Position numbers and translations under genes: made by a program. From NCBI GenBank assembly GCA_004335835.1, contig RWJK01001665.1, positions 62,149-126,148 of the forward strand: 64,000 nt of DNA, in the 5' to 3' direction. Positions 16,216 through 28,032 of this stretch are shown here, piece by piece. Each line of letters begins with the position of its first letter. Positions within the stretch are counted from its first letter, which is position 1. Under the pieces are notes generated by a model. The model saw nothing but the letters and a program-made list of their open reading frames with translations, was not told the DNA's origin and did no database searches. This stretch comes from Scenedesmus sp. ARA3 (taxonomy: Eukaryota > Chlorophyta > Chlorophyceae > Sphaeropleales > Scenedesmaceae).

Positions 16216-16482
16216 ACTGCTTACGCCGCCACTGATGCCTAGCTGCTGCCGAGCATGCTGGCTGCCGTCGCTGCGCTGCTGCTGTTGCTGCGTGTGCTGC
16301 TGCTGCTGCAGCAGCAGCAGCCGCTGCTTTTCATCCTGCAAGGCCTGAAGCTCTGCCTGCAGCTCCTTGTTGCGTGACGCCAGCTCCAGGAACTTCCGCT
16401 TGTAGTACATCTTACTGTGAGGCTGCTTCTTGCTGTCTTCCTGCTGCTGCTGCTCCTGCTGGCCTGGCTCTGCCTGGGGTGC

Positions 16483-16521
<39 letters not shown>

Positions 16522-17464
16522 TTGTGATGCATGTGCCTGCTCTCGGTGCTGCTGCTCGCCCGACGTGTCTGCTATCTGCTGGTACAGCTGCACAATGTGT
16601 GCCTTGGCTACAGACAGCTGCTGGTCTAGGGCAGCATTGGCCACCCCCAGCTGCGTGTTTTTGTCCAGCAGCTGACTGACCTGGCCTTGCAGGAACGCCA
16701 GGTCATACTGCTGCTGCTGCTGGCCCTGCTGCGGCTGCTGCGGCAGCAAACTAACCTGTGCCTGCGTGAGCTGTCCTCCTCCAACAGGAGCAGGGGCTGT
16801 TCTGCCGCTTACTTGTTCCGCTGTAGCGACTCCTGCAAGCTGCTGCTGCAGCTGCAAGCCCTGCTGGCGAAGCACCTGAAACTGCTGCTGCAGCTGCTGC
16901 TGCAGCTGATCCCTGCTTCGTGTAGTAGCTGCCAGCTGATCCTGCAATTCCTGCAAGCGGTGCTGCAGCTGGGCTTGGTCGACACCACCACCCCTGCCAC
17001 TGCAGGCAAGCTGCTGCTGCAGCTGCTGGACAGCCTGCTGCGCTGCTGCCAGCTGTTGCTGTAGCACAGCCCTGTGCTCGCACTCAGCTGAGTGAGCGGT
17101 TGACTGGTGTTCGAGTTCATCCGCTAGCGCTAACACCTGCTGCTGCAGCAGCTCACAGTCGTGTTGCCGCTGCTGCAGCTGCTGAGTCAGGGCCACATGC
17201 TCTGCTGCGTGCTTAGCGTATTGAGCCTCACATGCTGCAAGCTGAGACTCTGCCAGAATCGCCCTCTCATGTAGAGCACTGATCTTCTTAGCGCTGTCAG
17301 GAGGGCAGGCAGCAGCAGAGGAGGGGCATGTCAGCAAAGGCCGTGAATCGAAAGGCACCCAGCATGCATCTTCGGTTGCTGAAGAGCAATTACCTGGCTT
17401 CTGCGGCGTCTTTAGCGGCAGTCAGGTGCACCAGCAGCAGGGATGAGTCTAGCAAGCCATCCAT
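14431..17464 (-). CDS. CtIP/Sae2/COM1-type DNA end-resection factor with long Gln/Ala tracts
   Basis: Two exons: 17464-17394 (start ATG at 17464) and 17293-14431, in phase through an AG+C serine codon, giving about 977 residues. The C-terminal 145 residues carry the Sae2/Ctp1/CtIP signature: FKYQEVVRKKADREL at about 835, a CEAC zinc-type CxxC at 855-858, SRHRAKW at about 923 (the RHR motif) and STPQGFW, the counterpart of the CDK-phosphorylated TP site followed by FW. CtIP family proteins activate Mre11-Rad50 to start resection of DNA double-strand breaks and remove protein-blocked ends, including meiotic Spo11 breaks. Residues 24-350 are a Gln-rich coiled coil, as expected for the oligomerising N-terminus. 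The middle is low-complexity Gln/Ala/Gly/Ser. CxxC and RHR are separated by about 65 residues, roughly twice the usual distance, because of an Ala/Gln insertion. The family assignment rests on the C-terminus. Confidence 0.88.
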
Positions 17465-17726
17465 GCTGTTCTAGTGCTGTTGCAGTCAACAACAGGGTGC
17501 GGGTGACGAACGCTACATTGTCCGGTGTATTTGCTGATTTCAACAGCCACCCATCGATTACACGCGAAATTCGCTTGCTGTGAGCGAGCTAGGTGCCACG
17601 CCGATTTGAAATCACTTGTGTCGAAATTTGGACGGACAGCTGCTTGCTACTTATAGAACTAGACTAGCAGTCTTAGATCCATTACTTCACGTGAAGACGC
17701 CCGCACCAGCAGCAGAACAGCCAACG

Positions 17727-17731
17727 TTACA
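17727..17731 (-). terminator. Putative polyadenylation signal of the ChaC-like gene
   Basis: TGTAA on the minus strand, 73 bases past the stop codon at 17804. Confidence 0.55.
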
Positions 17732-17803
17732 TGACAGTGCTGAGCGTGCTGCGTGATGACATCGGCACCCACAGCCTGGTACCCAACAGATAGCTGTGTC
17801 CTC

Positions 17804-20055
17804 TTAGCTGCCAGCTGCTGCACCAGCAACTGCAGATATCTGTATTGCGTGGTGACCACGCTCGGACTTCGCGGTGGATGTAGCAGCATCCCCGGCTGCT
17901 GCCTCTGCTACTGCTGCTGCCGCTGCAGCTTCTGCTGCCTCCACCCAACTCCCAGCTGCCGACATCAACTGCTTCACCATTCCCTCCAGCTCAAACAGCT
18001 CCGGGTCATCGATGTTGATCTGCAAATACAAAACATGCCAACGTGTCAGCGTCAGGGTTGAGCAGCAGTATCCTTGCACAGCTCTACCACCAGACCAAAT
18101 TTAACCTGCACCGACTATGCTGCCTGGAAACGTGTAGTGCAAGCAGGTCAGGTGGAGGTAGCCGCAAACACACCACACACACGTGTTCTTGCCAGAGCAG
18201 CGCCCAAACCAGGCAACTGAACAACCCAACGCCACAGCCAACACACTAACACAGCATTGGAGTCAGACACAACAGCAGTGGGAGCTGCAGGTACTCTCAG
18301 CTGCATTCGCTGGCTGCAGCAGGCACACAGGCACTGGTAGCATGCTTTCCAGCCTGCAGAGCTCACCTGCCGCATGGCTTCTGCAAGCTGCAGTAGATAC
18401 TCATGGTTTGGACCGGAAGGCCCCCTGCAGCAGCAGTTGCAGAGCAGGCAGCAGCAGCAGGAGTGGCAGCAATGGCAGCAGCATGTTCAAGCTCGGCAAT
18501 TACAGCTATCTGCCACAGACAGCCGCACCTCAAAGGGAATGCTGCGGGCTGCACCTCAGCACACGCTGCATAGCATGTGGCCAACGACACAACCCACCAC
18601 CTGCACACATGCACAGCAGCCCACCAGCCATCCACCCAAAGCTGAGCACTACTAGGAGTAGTACGCCCTCGGTCAAGCAGCCGTACCTGCTGGTTGCTAT
18701 CTGCTGTGCGATGGCTGGCAGTGGCGCAGGGCCCAGCCAGTTGACGTTTGCAGGAGACTCCGTTGCAATGTACACCAGCACATCCTGCAGCACTGGCTGA
18801 TCAGGGCTGTCTGCAGTGTACACGTGGCACAGCCGCCGCACATCGTACTGCTTCTCCCGCCACTCCAGATAGGCGATGGTCTGCTGCTGCTGCTCCTCGC
18901 TGCCTGCTAGCCGGTACGCCACGCCCCACTGCAGCGGCGTTGCATGGCAGCAGCAGGCGAGTTGGTGGGGACCGGCAAGCAAACTTGAACAGTTCTGCGC
19001 AACCATGCACAGCAGTATGGTGCACAGCCAACCAGCAGCTGAAGCTGACTGCCTTGGCCTTGCTGCCAGTGTTAGAGTTTGTGGATGCCTGTCATGCACG
19101 ACGGAGAAAGCTCGGAGTGCTGTGTTTGCTGCTGACAGTGTTGCCCTACCACCGTGTCGCTGGCCTTGGATTGCGCCTTTATGCTCAGCAATGCCATACA
19201 CTGCTGCTGGGCAGGCTGCTGCTGACTTGGCATACTGCTGCTGCTGACTTGGCAGCATGACACTGCAACACTGCTGCTGCTGACCTGGGAGCATGACACT
19301 GCGTTACGCACCGTGACTGCGCCCTCCTCCTCTGCCAGGGTGACTGTCCTGCCAGGGGCCTCCGGTGTGCCTCTGTGGTCTGTCGACAGCAGCAGCGGCA
19401 GCACTTTGTGTCAAGCTGCCCAAGCCAGCAGCATGATGGCACCCTATGCCAGCGACAACGCCTCCATAACAGTAGTGCCTGACATCAACGCGGATGCCGT
19501 CGTCTACTTATTGTGGTACATGGTACATGTTTCTTGCAATTGCAGATGGCAATTGCTCCCCCCCCCCTGACCTGACCATTGATTCCTGCAGCTGCAGCTG
19601 GCGTCTTGCACCTGCGCTGACCTGTGCTTCCTTGCCAGAACACACGCTTGTAGCCCCGAATGAAGCCTACCACCTGCACAAAGACACAACCGCTGAAATA
19701 TACTCAGGTAGCAGCATGGAGGTGATTGCAATACTATCAGAGTGTTCTTCTGCTTCTATGCTTTTATCAGGTGTGCTGCAAGCTGACGTGGATACTAAAG
19801 TACATGGTGCATGCATGCAGTGGAGCTGCATAGTACTGGCTGGCAGCAGCCATGCCTGATGGGCCAAGCGCTATCTAACCCACACGCAGCAGTGTGTGCC
19901 TCATCATCTGCATGTATCATGTGTTGAGCAATGATAGTACCGCTGCTGTATAATTGGGCTGAGCAGGCTGACAAAAAACAAACACGAACCTTGCTTTCAT
20001 ACTCAAACCCTGCAGCCAGCAAGATGCGAGATTGGTGTGAGAGGGCATGGCATTG

Positions 20056-20105
<50 letters not shown>

Positions 20106-20435
20106 TTGAATAGCATCACAGTGACTGAGAGACGCTATGATGAAGCTGTGGTCTGTCAACATTGTCCATTACACACGCAGTGGTGTGGCACGTGAGCTGC
20201 TGGCACTGCACACAGTGCTTTAGCATGCTGCGTTGTAAGCATATGCCATCCGCAAAGTGCCTTAACGGCTTTTTAGGTTGTACAACAACCTGTAGAGTGA
20301 AGATCTAGCTGGTGACAGCAGCAGTTGGCAAGCCGGGGCGTGGTGGAGCAGATGAACTGCTCCAACAGTGTGTTCTGACTTGCCTGGTCGCCATACAAGT
20401 GAGCCGTAGCCAAAAATAGCAATCGACTTCTTCAT
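17804..20435 (-). CDS. ChaC-like gamma-glutamylcyclotransferase (GGCT2 type)
   Basis: Seven exons on the minus strand: 20435-20384, 20009-19990, 19673-19622, 19379-19312, 18928-18687, 18424-18367 and 18019-17804. They are in phase throughout and give 235 residues. The order matches plant GGCT2/ChaC proteins: IFGYGSLVWRPGF (residues 7-19), a GFIRGYKRVFWQGSTDHRG block, PGRTVTL, WGVAYRL, YLEWREKQYD, VLVYIATE, and YLGPAPL-like NWLGPAPL followed by AQQIATSRGPSGPN. The family cleaves glutathione gamma-glutamyl bonds to 5-oxoproline and Cys-Gly in the cytosol. The likely catalytic glutamate is the E of WREK (about residue 89). The first intron uses a GC donor (CCAG|gcaagt), and the second exon is only 20 bases. 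The C-terminal 40 residues are an Ala-rich extension not seen in the plant enzymes. Substrate is inferred from the family. Confidence 0.93.
20057..20102 (+). repeat. (CTG)15 microsatellite in the first intron of the ChaC-like gene
   Basis: An uninterrupted CTG run of about 46 bases lies 48 bases upstream (in gene orientation) of the 20-base second exon. In the gene sense strand it reads CAG. Confidence 0.9.
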
Positions 20436-20887
20436 TGCAAGTTTGCGGAAGTCAATTGATGCAGGCCTTCCAAAGCAGTGCGTGTAGCGCCTGTGATGCC
20501 AAGGCCGGACAGCAGAGCTAGCAGCCGACGGTCGTGTTATGTACAGTACAATGCGTCTTGATACATAAGCGTCTTTCCTCAAACGTGGCAGGCTTACAGG
20601 TGTGCACCATCTGTGTCAAGAGCTGTTACTATGGGGCTAGGGCTTGGCCTGGCCAGGCTAGGCTGATGACACAACTGAACTTATCCTGCAGCCACCAACA
20701 CATTAAATGGCTGGGTTGGAGGACCACACACACGAATCTGCATTACAAGTAAAGTTGTTACTTAAACACAGCTGCGCTTCAACTACTGGTATGTGACCAC
20801 AAAGCAGAGGTAGCTGCCAGGACAGTGTCCTGCAAGCATGCCATAGCAGATGGCAACACCACTGCTTGCGCCATTCGTTCACGCATC

Positions 20888-20892
20888 TTACA
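20888..20892 (-). terminator. Putative polyadenylation signal of the Gln/Ala-rich gene
   Basis: TGTAA on the minus strand, 107 bases beyond the stop codon at 20999. Confidence 0.4.
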
Positions 20893-20998
20893 ATTGCTTT
20901 AATGCACATCTGAAGCAGCCCATGACACTGCCAGTACGACCTGCTCAAGCTAGCACAGCAGCTCTGGAGCATGTGTCATGCTGCAGCAGGCTTGCTTA

Positions 20999-22627
20999 CT
21001 ACAACATGGACTTGCCAGAACAGCCAGCTGCTGCCTTCCTGCACCTCAAGCCTGGTGTGCTGCTGCTGTTCTTGCACACTTCCCTCTTGGCAGCCTGCCA
21101 GAGTCTGCTGGCGCCAGCACTGCCAGGGCGCTGGCCACTGCCAGGGCGCTTAGCCCCTGTCGCCACCCTGCTGCCGCTACTGTCAACGTCCATGTCTGTA
21201 TTGAGACCACTGCCACTGCCGCTGCTCAAGCTCTCACGGTCTCCACTGCAGCTGCGGTGCGCTGCAGGCGGTGCAGCGCTCAAGCCAGCCACTGCAGCAG
21301 CTGCTGCAGCATGTGCTGCAGCCATCAGGCCCTGCTTGCTTTGCTCAATATTACTCTGCTGCACTTGCCACCTTGCCCACTCAGAGGCCGATGCCAGTTG
21401 GCCTGCTAGGTGCGCCATCCTGCCTTCCTGCCTCTGCTCTGTTGTGTGCTCAGCAGGACCTAGCCCGGCCGCTGCAGCAGCAGCGGCTGCCTGTGCAGCA
21501 GCTGCTGCTTTGGAACCTAGCTCTGTTGCTGATGCTGCAAACTGAGAAGCTTCAGCTGAAAGCATGCCTGTGACAGCAGATGCAGCTGTCTGCGCAACAT
21601 TCACCAGTGCGTGCCACATCTCCTGACCTGCAGCTGCCGCAGCTGCTGCCAGCTCTGCACCATCAGCGGCAACTGCATCTGCTGCTGCAACTAGGCTGTT
21701 GACTTCTTCTGGAAATGCTGGTGTGCTGTGCATAGCTGGAGCTGCCAAGCAGGCTGGCTTCTTATCACTGCTTTGCCATACTGTTACAGGTGATCTGATG
21801 GTGTGCACAGGACTGCCATCATCCCTGCAGCTCATCATTGTGGGCAAGGCAGGTGGGCTCAGCTCAGCTCCTGCAGCCTTTGCCTTCTCCTGCCTGACCT
21901 TGCTGGGGGTGCAGCCTACCGCAGCAGTAGCTGAACGCTTCTGGCACAGCCCTTGCGGGCTCTCCTGCCGCTGCTGTTGCTGCTGTTGCTGGTGCTGCTG
22001 TTGCTCCTGCTGCTGCTGCTGCTGACTCTGCTCTAGCTGCTCCTGCTGCCCTTGGGGCTGCAGTTCCTGCTGCCCTTGATGCTGCCAGCCTTCAGCAGGC
22101 TGCAGCTTCTGCTGCTGTGTGTCTTGCGTTTTGCTGGGCCGGCTGCGACCTTGCTGCTGGTCTAGGTGCTGCCCGCTCTGTTGGTCAACAAAGTCCTGCA
22201 GCTTGTCCATTGGTGACTGCAGCTCCGCCTGCAGAAGCCCTTGCTCAAAAGCTGCGTCAAGCGCGTGCTCTTGCGGCTGCTGCGCCAATAAGGCTGCCAA
22301 CCTAGCAGGTGGCAGCTTTGATAGGAAAGTAAGCTTTTCATGCTGCTGCATGAGGCTGAGGGCATACTGTCCAAGGCCATTCTGAAATAGCACATGCACC
22401 AGCACCAACGCCTTGACCCTGCCAGCAGCTGCCAGCTTGGCAGTGTGAGCTGCCACACACGCCTCCACGGACATCACTTGCTGCTGGGTATTAAGACTAT
22501 CTTTGAGCTTCTCTGCCTTCATTGGCGAGTCTTTGGACTGACGAAGAGCCGCATCTTGAGCACTGCTGCTGTTGTGGCAGTGCCCAGTGTTGTGCATGCC
22601 TGGTCCATGCTGAGGTGGAGACGGCAT
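20999..22627 (-). CDS. Unrecognised Gln/Ala-rich protein
   Basis: A single open frame of 542 codons from ATG at 22627. The frame stays open a little further upstream (to about 22697), but only a GTG is available there, so 22627 is the better start unless an upstream exon joins. The N-terminal 200 residues are mixed and partly helical (for example KALVLVHVLFQNGLGQYALS), so this is not pure low complexity. A Gln-rich tract follows, then a long Ala-rich amphipathic-looking stretch with few prolines, and a basic Ser/Gly-rich tail ending GCSGKSML. I recognise no domain, signal peptide or membrane segment. It is on the same strand as the neighbouring ChaC-like and CFAP52 genes. A short tandem repeat (ctgccagggcgctggcca, two copies) lies near 21119-21153. 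The length and a poly(A)-type signal downstream support a real gene. Confidence 0.55.
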   Translation of the reverse strand: MPSPPQHGPGMHNTGHCHNSSSAQDAALRQSKDSPMKAEKLKDSLNTQQQVMSVEACVAAHTAKLAAAGRVKALVLVHVLFQNGLGQYALSLMQQHEKLTFLSKLPPARLAALLAQQPQEHALDAAFEQGLLQAELQSPMDKLQDFVDQQSGQHLDQQQGRSRPSKTQDTQQQKLQPAEGWQHQGQQELQPQGQQEQLEQSQQQQQQEQQQHQQQQQQQRQESPQGLCQKRSATAAVGCTPSKVRQEKAKAAGAELSPPALPTMMSCRDDGSPVHTIRSPVTVWQSSDKKPACLAAPAMHSTPAFPEEVNSLVAAADAVAADGAELAAAAAAAGQEMWHALVNVAQTAASAVTGMLSAEASQFAASATELGSKAAAAAQAAAAAAAAGLGPAEHTTEQRQEGRMAHLAGQLASASEWARWQVQQSNIEQSKQGLMAAAHAAAAAAVAGLSAAPPAAHRSCSGDRESLSSGSGSGLNTDMDVDSSGSRVATGAKRPGSGQRPGSAGASRLWQAAKREVCKNSSSTPGLRCRKAAAGCSGKSML

Positions 22628-23151
22628 AGCTGCGTCGTTGACAGCACTTGCTGCTAGTGTGTTAGCTACGGTAGATGCATCATCCGCCACGCAACGTCAA
22701 ACCGAGTGATTCACTTCAAATGACTGAAACAGCTCCCATGTATCCGTTGCATGCAGGCAGGCCAGAAACTACAGCGCACGCTCCTTCCATTGACACCAGA
22801 GTTATACACTCATTCGAGATTTGCAGCAATTGCCCTTCACAACACAGAATTGGTACGAGCAAGTCATCGAGCAGCAGTATGACAACTAACTCGCACTTCT
22901 CGAGGTTTTCTGGTTGGTGCCTGAAGTGTAACATATTATGGTGTTTGTACCGCTTGATTTAGTAAAGTTCAACCAGCTTTGGAGAAGGTATGGCGGTCGT
23001 GATGTTGCAAAAACCACAAGTCAAACCCCAACACGCTCGTCTCTCAAGGTTCCATGCTGTTGTACGCGGGAAGCAGGTGCACATGCTCCAACAATTACAA
23101 GCGCACCAACAACAGCTTGCAGTGTCGTGACAGCATCACTGACACCAACTG

Positions 23152-23156
23152 TTACA
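23152..23156 (-). terminator. Putative polyadenylation signal of CFAP52
   Basis: TGTAA on the minus strand, 91 bases after the CFAP52 stop codon. Confidence 0.55.
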
Positions 23157-23246
23157 GACAGCAGCACGCTGAAGGAACATTGGAACTAGGACCTCTGCTG
23201 TGGGCACTGCCGCAGCACCATGCTGCATCCCACAAAGCAGAACTGT

Positions 23247-26200
23247 TCACGGCACACAGTTGCCTCCAGGGCCAAAGCGCCACAGAACTTGTGTCCCGTC
23301 ATTAGCCACTGAAGCCAGCTGGTTGTCATCTGGGCTGAACTGCACCTTGTTCACCGTGCTGGTGTGACCTGTGCGTAAAAGAGCACGGGAGCAGCGCACA
23401 GTCACAGAACAGCGGATAGCCAAGATAGCACATTTTACTATAAAACATAGTTAAGTCACTTTCACAGTGCTGCAGGTAGCTGGCTGCCAGCAAGTGCTTT
23501 TGCCTGACTGGCCTTGGTCAAACACCATCCATGCGAGCACCAGCCTGCACTCAAGCACTGATGCCGGCATACGCACCTGCGTACATGCCCACTGGCCTGC
23601 CGCTGCCAAAGTCCCACAGCTTCACCGCGCAGTCAGCGCCGCCTGTGGCGATGAGCGTGCCCGCATGGTTGACTGCCACGCAGGTGATCTCGTGCAGGTG
23701 AGCATCCGGCACCACGCGCACTGGTGCGTCCTTGCGGATGTCCCACAGGAAGATGCCCTTGTCCAGGCCCACACTCACCACAGACACCTGCAGGTTGCCA
23801 GGGGCATCAAGTTGCAGCTTTACGCTATTAACACGATCGCAGCATGTCATGTGCATCTGGCACTGCCACGGCAATTGCAGTGCACCGTGACTATTACTGT
23901 TTGCCAGCGTGCGTGCCCTGCAAAATGATCATCACATGCCCCCTTAAAATCAGCAAAATTCGCCATGTGCATGCTGTGACAGCAAGCTGTATCCCAGTAT
24001 GCCCTAGCTCCACTCCTGCCTGCACTTCTGCACAAGGGAGGTGTGTGCAGCAGGTCGCGGGCGCCGCCCACCTGATCTGGCCCCATGGCCACGCCGCGCA
24101 CTGCGCCCATGGCTGCCCGGTAGATCTTGCTGAGCTTCTCTGTGTTCATGTCCCAGATGGTCCAGGTGCGGTCCTCGCTGGCGGCCAGCAGGTGGCTGTC
24201 ATCAATCATCACCTGCACATGCCACACAGAACAAGGCACAGCGTTGCTGTCCTCTGGAATACAGCTGCATGACACTGTTACACGGTACACACAAGGCTGC
24301 TGGAAGATCACTTCCGGTATACCAAACAAGCGCTCTGCTGTGCGGGGACCTGTGCAGTTGCAACCGCTGCCCGCTGGTGATGATGCAGATTAGCGCACCT
24401 TCAGGTCTGTGATGGCCATCACGTGGTGCTTCATGTGTGACACCATCTCCCTAACGTTCGCAGCAGGCAGACACGCAAGGAGACTCAAGGCAGTGCTCTA
24501 GCATCGCTGCAGCATGCAATCAATGTGCTACATGCATGTGGCATAACAATGTAGCGCAGCAATGGTGCAAAGCTGACAACAATGGTGATGGCTCATCCAT
24601 GGGGCTGCAGGCATCTGCTGCAGAGTTATGAGGGGAGAGCAGCGCTTGCAGCTCCTGCAAGAGTGGAAGCCTAAAGCTACTGCTCACCTGCTTGCTAGGT
24701 CCCACACACGGATCTCTCCCCCAGCACCGCCAGATGCTATGAAGTAGCCCCTGCAAACAGCATCAACAGGCAGTATGTTGCATGTCAACGGCAACCAGCG
24801 GGGCATGACGTGCCACGGAGGAGATACCGGCAGACATATTGGCTGGACATGGCATGCCTGGCAACATAACCAGCAAGCAAGCAGATGCCTCGCCTCTTCT
24901 GCTACTGTAGCATGCTTGGCAGGCATTACAGTGCACTGAATTTTACATAAAACAACACTGACCTCACCCAGTAGCTGCAAGTAACACCCAGCAACTGCTT
25001 GAAAGCAGCTGCAGCACCGGCAAGCCCACCTACCTGTGGCTCAGCTGCAGAGCAGGCACGCCACACGAGTGTGCGGTGGCGTGCGCGTTGGGGATGCACC
25101 ACAGCGGCGTGCCTGGCTTGGGCCCTGCCCTGCTGTGGCAGTGGATGAAGCCGTCTGACCATCCAGACAGCAGCAGCTGCGGTGACAAGGCCACACTCTG
25201 CGCTGCCACACCATGGTGCTGCACACGGCACTCTAGCCCCAGGTTCTGAAAAACAACAATTCAAAGGGCAGCGTTGGACATCCACACGTCAGCCACATTT
25301 CTGATGAGTGCGGAAAATGCTTCGCTTTGTAAGTTGGATGCATAACCCAACCGCAGTATAGACCACTGGCCATGTCGTGAGAATAACTGCACGGGCTTTG
25401 CCGACAGCCGTCATGTGTTTCCGTTAGGCCTGCTCACCGCTGTGTTCCACACGCATACTGAGCCGTTATCGCTTGCTGTCGCCATGCTGCTGGAGCCATC
25501 AGCAGTCCACACCAGGTCGCGGATTGCGCCCAGCTGGCTCTCCATCACTGCAGACACCCCCGCGCTGCCAGCTGCCACTCTGCAGCAGCAGCAACACACG
25601 ACACCCAATCAGCACATGTTGAGCTAAAAGTTTCTGGATTCTCGACTAGATGATCATCCTGTGCAGCCCTTTGCCTGGTGCTTGGGCTGGCGTGTGCCAC
25701 GCTGCCTTTTGCCGCAGCTGGCGCCTCACCTGAAGATGTCCCCATGCTGCGTGCCCACCAGGAGCGTCGCCCCCCTGTCTGCCACGGTGACTGAGCTGAT
25801 GGACCCAGGCACAGTGGCGATGGGTGGCGCGCTGACAGCGCTGCCATTGGGCAGGTGCAGCAGGCACAGCGTGCCGTCTGCTGCACCCGCCAGCACCTTG
25901 CCGTCTGCAGACAGCATGACTGCGCCGATGCCGCCAGACGCCACGGTGTGCATGAGCTGCGGTTGCACGAAGAGAACGAGTGCCTTGTTGCTCAGCTGTT
26001 GTGCAGGTAGCCCATGTTGACATACGGTGCACATACCGGCGCCTTCAGGTGCATCACACCTTAAACTCGGCGTCTACCAAGTTCAACCCATCATCATGCA
26101 GTGGGTTCTGTGGCCAACAAGCACAAAATATGCTGTCATGCGGTTGCGTATAGCTGCGCACATACCTGCACTGCTCTGCGCGCTACGTTGACAGTCAGCA

Positions 26201-28032
26201 CGTCTCCGCTGGCAGTGCCGGCGAACAGCCAGTTACCATCCTGGGAGAAGCAGAGGCACGTGATAGCACGCCGCACGGTGCCAGTGGTGACCTTTTCACA
26301 GCCCACCTGTGTGGCAGCAGCATAGCAGGGTGAGCCAGCAGCACGCAGCAGCAGTGCACGAGCAGGGAGCTGCAAGTGCTGTACCCAGCATGCTGTACCC
26401 AGCAACTGGTCCCTGATAATTGAACGGTACAAGCTGCAACAAGCGTTATGCGCTCTGGCAAAGACAAACATGTTAATGTACTCTGACGTTCCGACGCCCA
26501 TTGGTACCACCCTGAGCCTGCACTGCATATTGTCCGCTGATCATGTATTCCAGAATGCAAGCTCATGTTCAGCAGAGCTACCAGCCACTCACCCAGCCTT
26601 TGAAAGGGTCCAGGCTGTAGATGTAAATGTCGTAGTCCGCTGCTGTGGCGAATGTGTAGCAGGGGCCAGACGCAGGCGACCAGGCCAGCGCCTTGGTGCG
26701 CTGCAGGGATGCAGCAGCAACAGCAGCAGGCAGCAACATCATCACCGTTTATTTACTGCACACCCTGGGCGGTATGGTAGCTGATGAAAGCGCAGCCTTG
26801 GTGATGTCGCCCGTTCAACAGTAGACCTGCTTTTGTGGATGGCACTAGCTAGCGTATCATGCATGATAGAGGCCCAAGACACCCCTACCTTGGGCTCTAG
26901 TAATGTCGTGTTGCTGACAATCTTGCCAGTTGCTGTGTCCAGCACAAAGAGCCGCCGCTCCCTGTAGCACATGGCACGGCAGCGGCTTCAGTTCATGGCA
27001 GCGGTAACAGCGTGCCCACACCCGGCACTACAGCACTGGCACAGCAACCTGTATTCAGGGTCTGGTCTCTGTAACTTTTGTTAGCTTCCAAGTTCAGCAG
27101 CTGCTTGCCACATCAGCTTGATTTGGGGTACTGTGCTGCACTGACCTCTCATTGCCCACTGTTGCCAGCAGTCGCTCATCCTTGGAGAACGCCAATGCAC
27201 AGATCTCAAAATCGTGCTCTTGAAACCTGGGCGGCACAGCAGCAACTCGAATCATGTACGTGTATGATCCAGTATGTGGCAGTGGCACCGTAGTGGCAGC
27301 TGTAACGCTCACATCAATCTCACTGTGACAGCCTGCAACTGCTGTGGTGGACCCCTTTTGTGTCTGTATTGCTGGGCTATTGGTCCTTACTGCAAGCTAC
27401 CAACATGTTGAAGGTCATTGCTGCTGTCATCAGCACTCCTGACGAGCACACACCTGAATTTCTGTGCCAGCTGCTTGGTGTCCCACACAACAACGTCAGA
27501 GTTCTGCCCTCTCTGGCCTGTTGCCAGCATGCTGCCCCCAGGTGACATGGCAAAAGCTGTGATCTCGTCATCATGGCCCCTGAGCTGTACCTGCTTGCTG
27601 GGGTCACCCTGCAGTGGAGGGGGCAACAAACGCTGTTGGACTCATGCAGGTGCAACACCAAGGTTACTGCAGCATGACATGGTGTTGTCGTTCATCTGTT
27701 GCTCCATGCACAGGTGCTCAAGAAGACTGTTGCTAGGCGTAAAGATGCAGTGTGGTGTTCATGCCAGGCGAACTTGCCTCAAAAACTGCCAGCGCACTGC
27801 TGCCCACAACGTAGTAGAACTGCCCTGGAATATTGGGGTCTGCCTGTAGCCCCCCTGCTACCGTGCCACTGCAGAGATAAGCAAAGTTAAGCCCACAAGC
27901 ATGGCGTTTGGTAGCATGTGTCTGCACTGCATGATGTGTATGCAGCACCAATGGTGCGATGACGGGCACGGCAGACTTGTGGTTTGGTGGCACTCACTTG
28001 AAACCTTTAATATGTCTTATTTTCATCGCCAT
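23247..28032 (-). CDS. CFAP52: Cilia- and flagella-associated protein 52 (CFAP52/FAP52/WDR16), WD40-repeat protein
   Basis: Fifteen exons on the minus strand, all in phase, giving 617 residues (human protein about 620): 28032-27998, 27868-27778, 27608-27454, 27226-27146, 26961-26889, 26700-26593, 26306-26166, 25956-25730, 25579-25438, 25245-25034, 24750-24688, 24450-24399, 24212-24072, 23787-23577 and 23368-23247. The whole chain is WD40 repeats forming two propellers. It follows CFAP52 from end to end: RGHDDEITAFAMSPGGSMLA, VVVWDTKQL, LVGTQHGDIFR, LLSGWSDGFI, GGAGGEIRVWDL, EDRTWTIWDM, GLDKGIFLWDI, HEITCVAVNHAGTLIATGG and NKVQFSPDDNQLASV. CFAP52 is a microtubule inner protein at the B-tubule inner junction of axonemal doublets. 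The start is in a good context (GCACCATGGCG). The second exon ends at a GC donor (TTTGAG|gcaagt), needed to keep phase. The acceptor at 25956 was chosen over an alternative 39 bases upstream by alignment length. Confidence 0.95.

Noticed and set aside
22628..22690. N-terminal extension of the Gln/Ala-rich protein from a GTG codon
   Set aside because: A GTG start is unlikely for a nuclear gene and no acceptor supports an upstream exon, so the ATG at 22627 was preferred.
25957..25995. Extra 39 bases at the start of CFAP52 exon 8
   Set aside because: Using the upstream acceptor stays in frame but lengthens the loop beyond the family alignment, and the chosen acceptor has the better pyrimidine tract.
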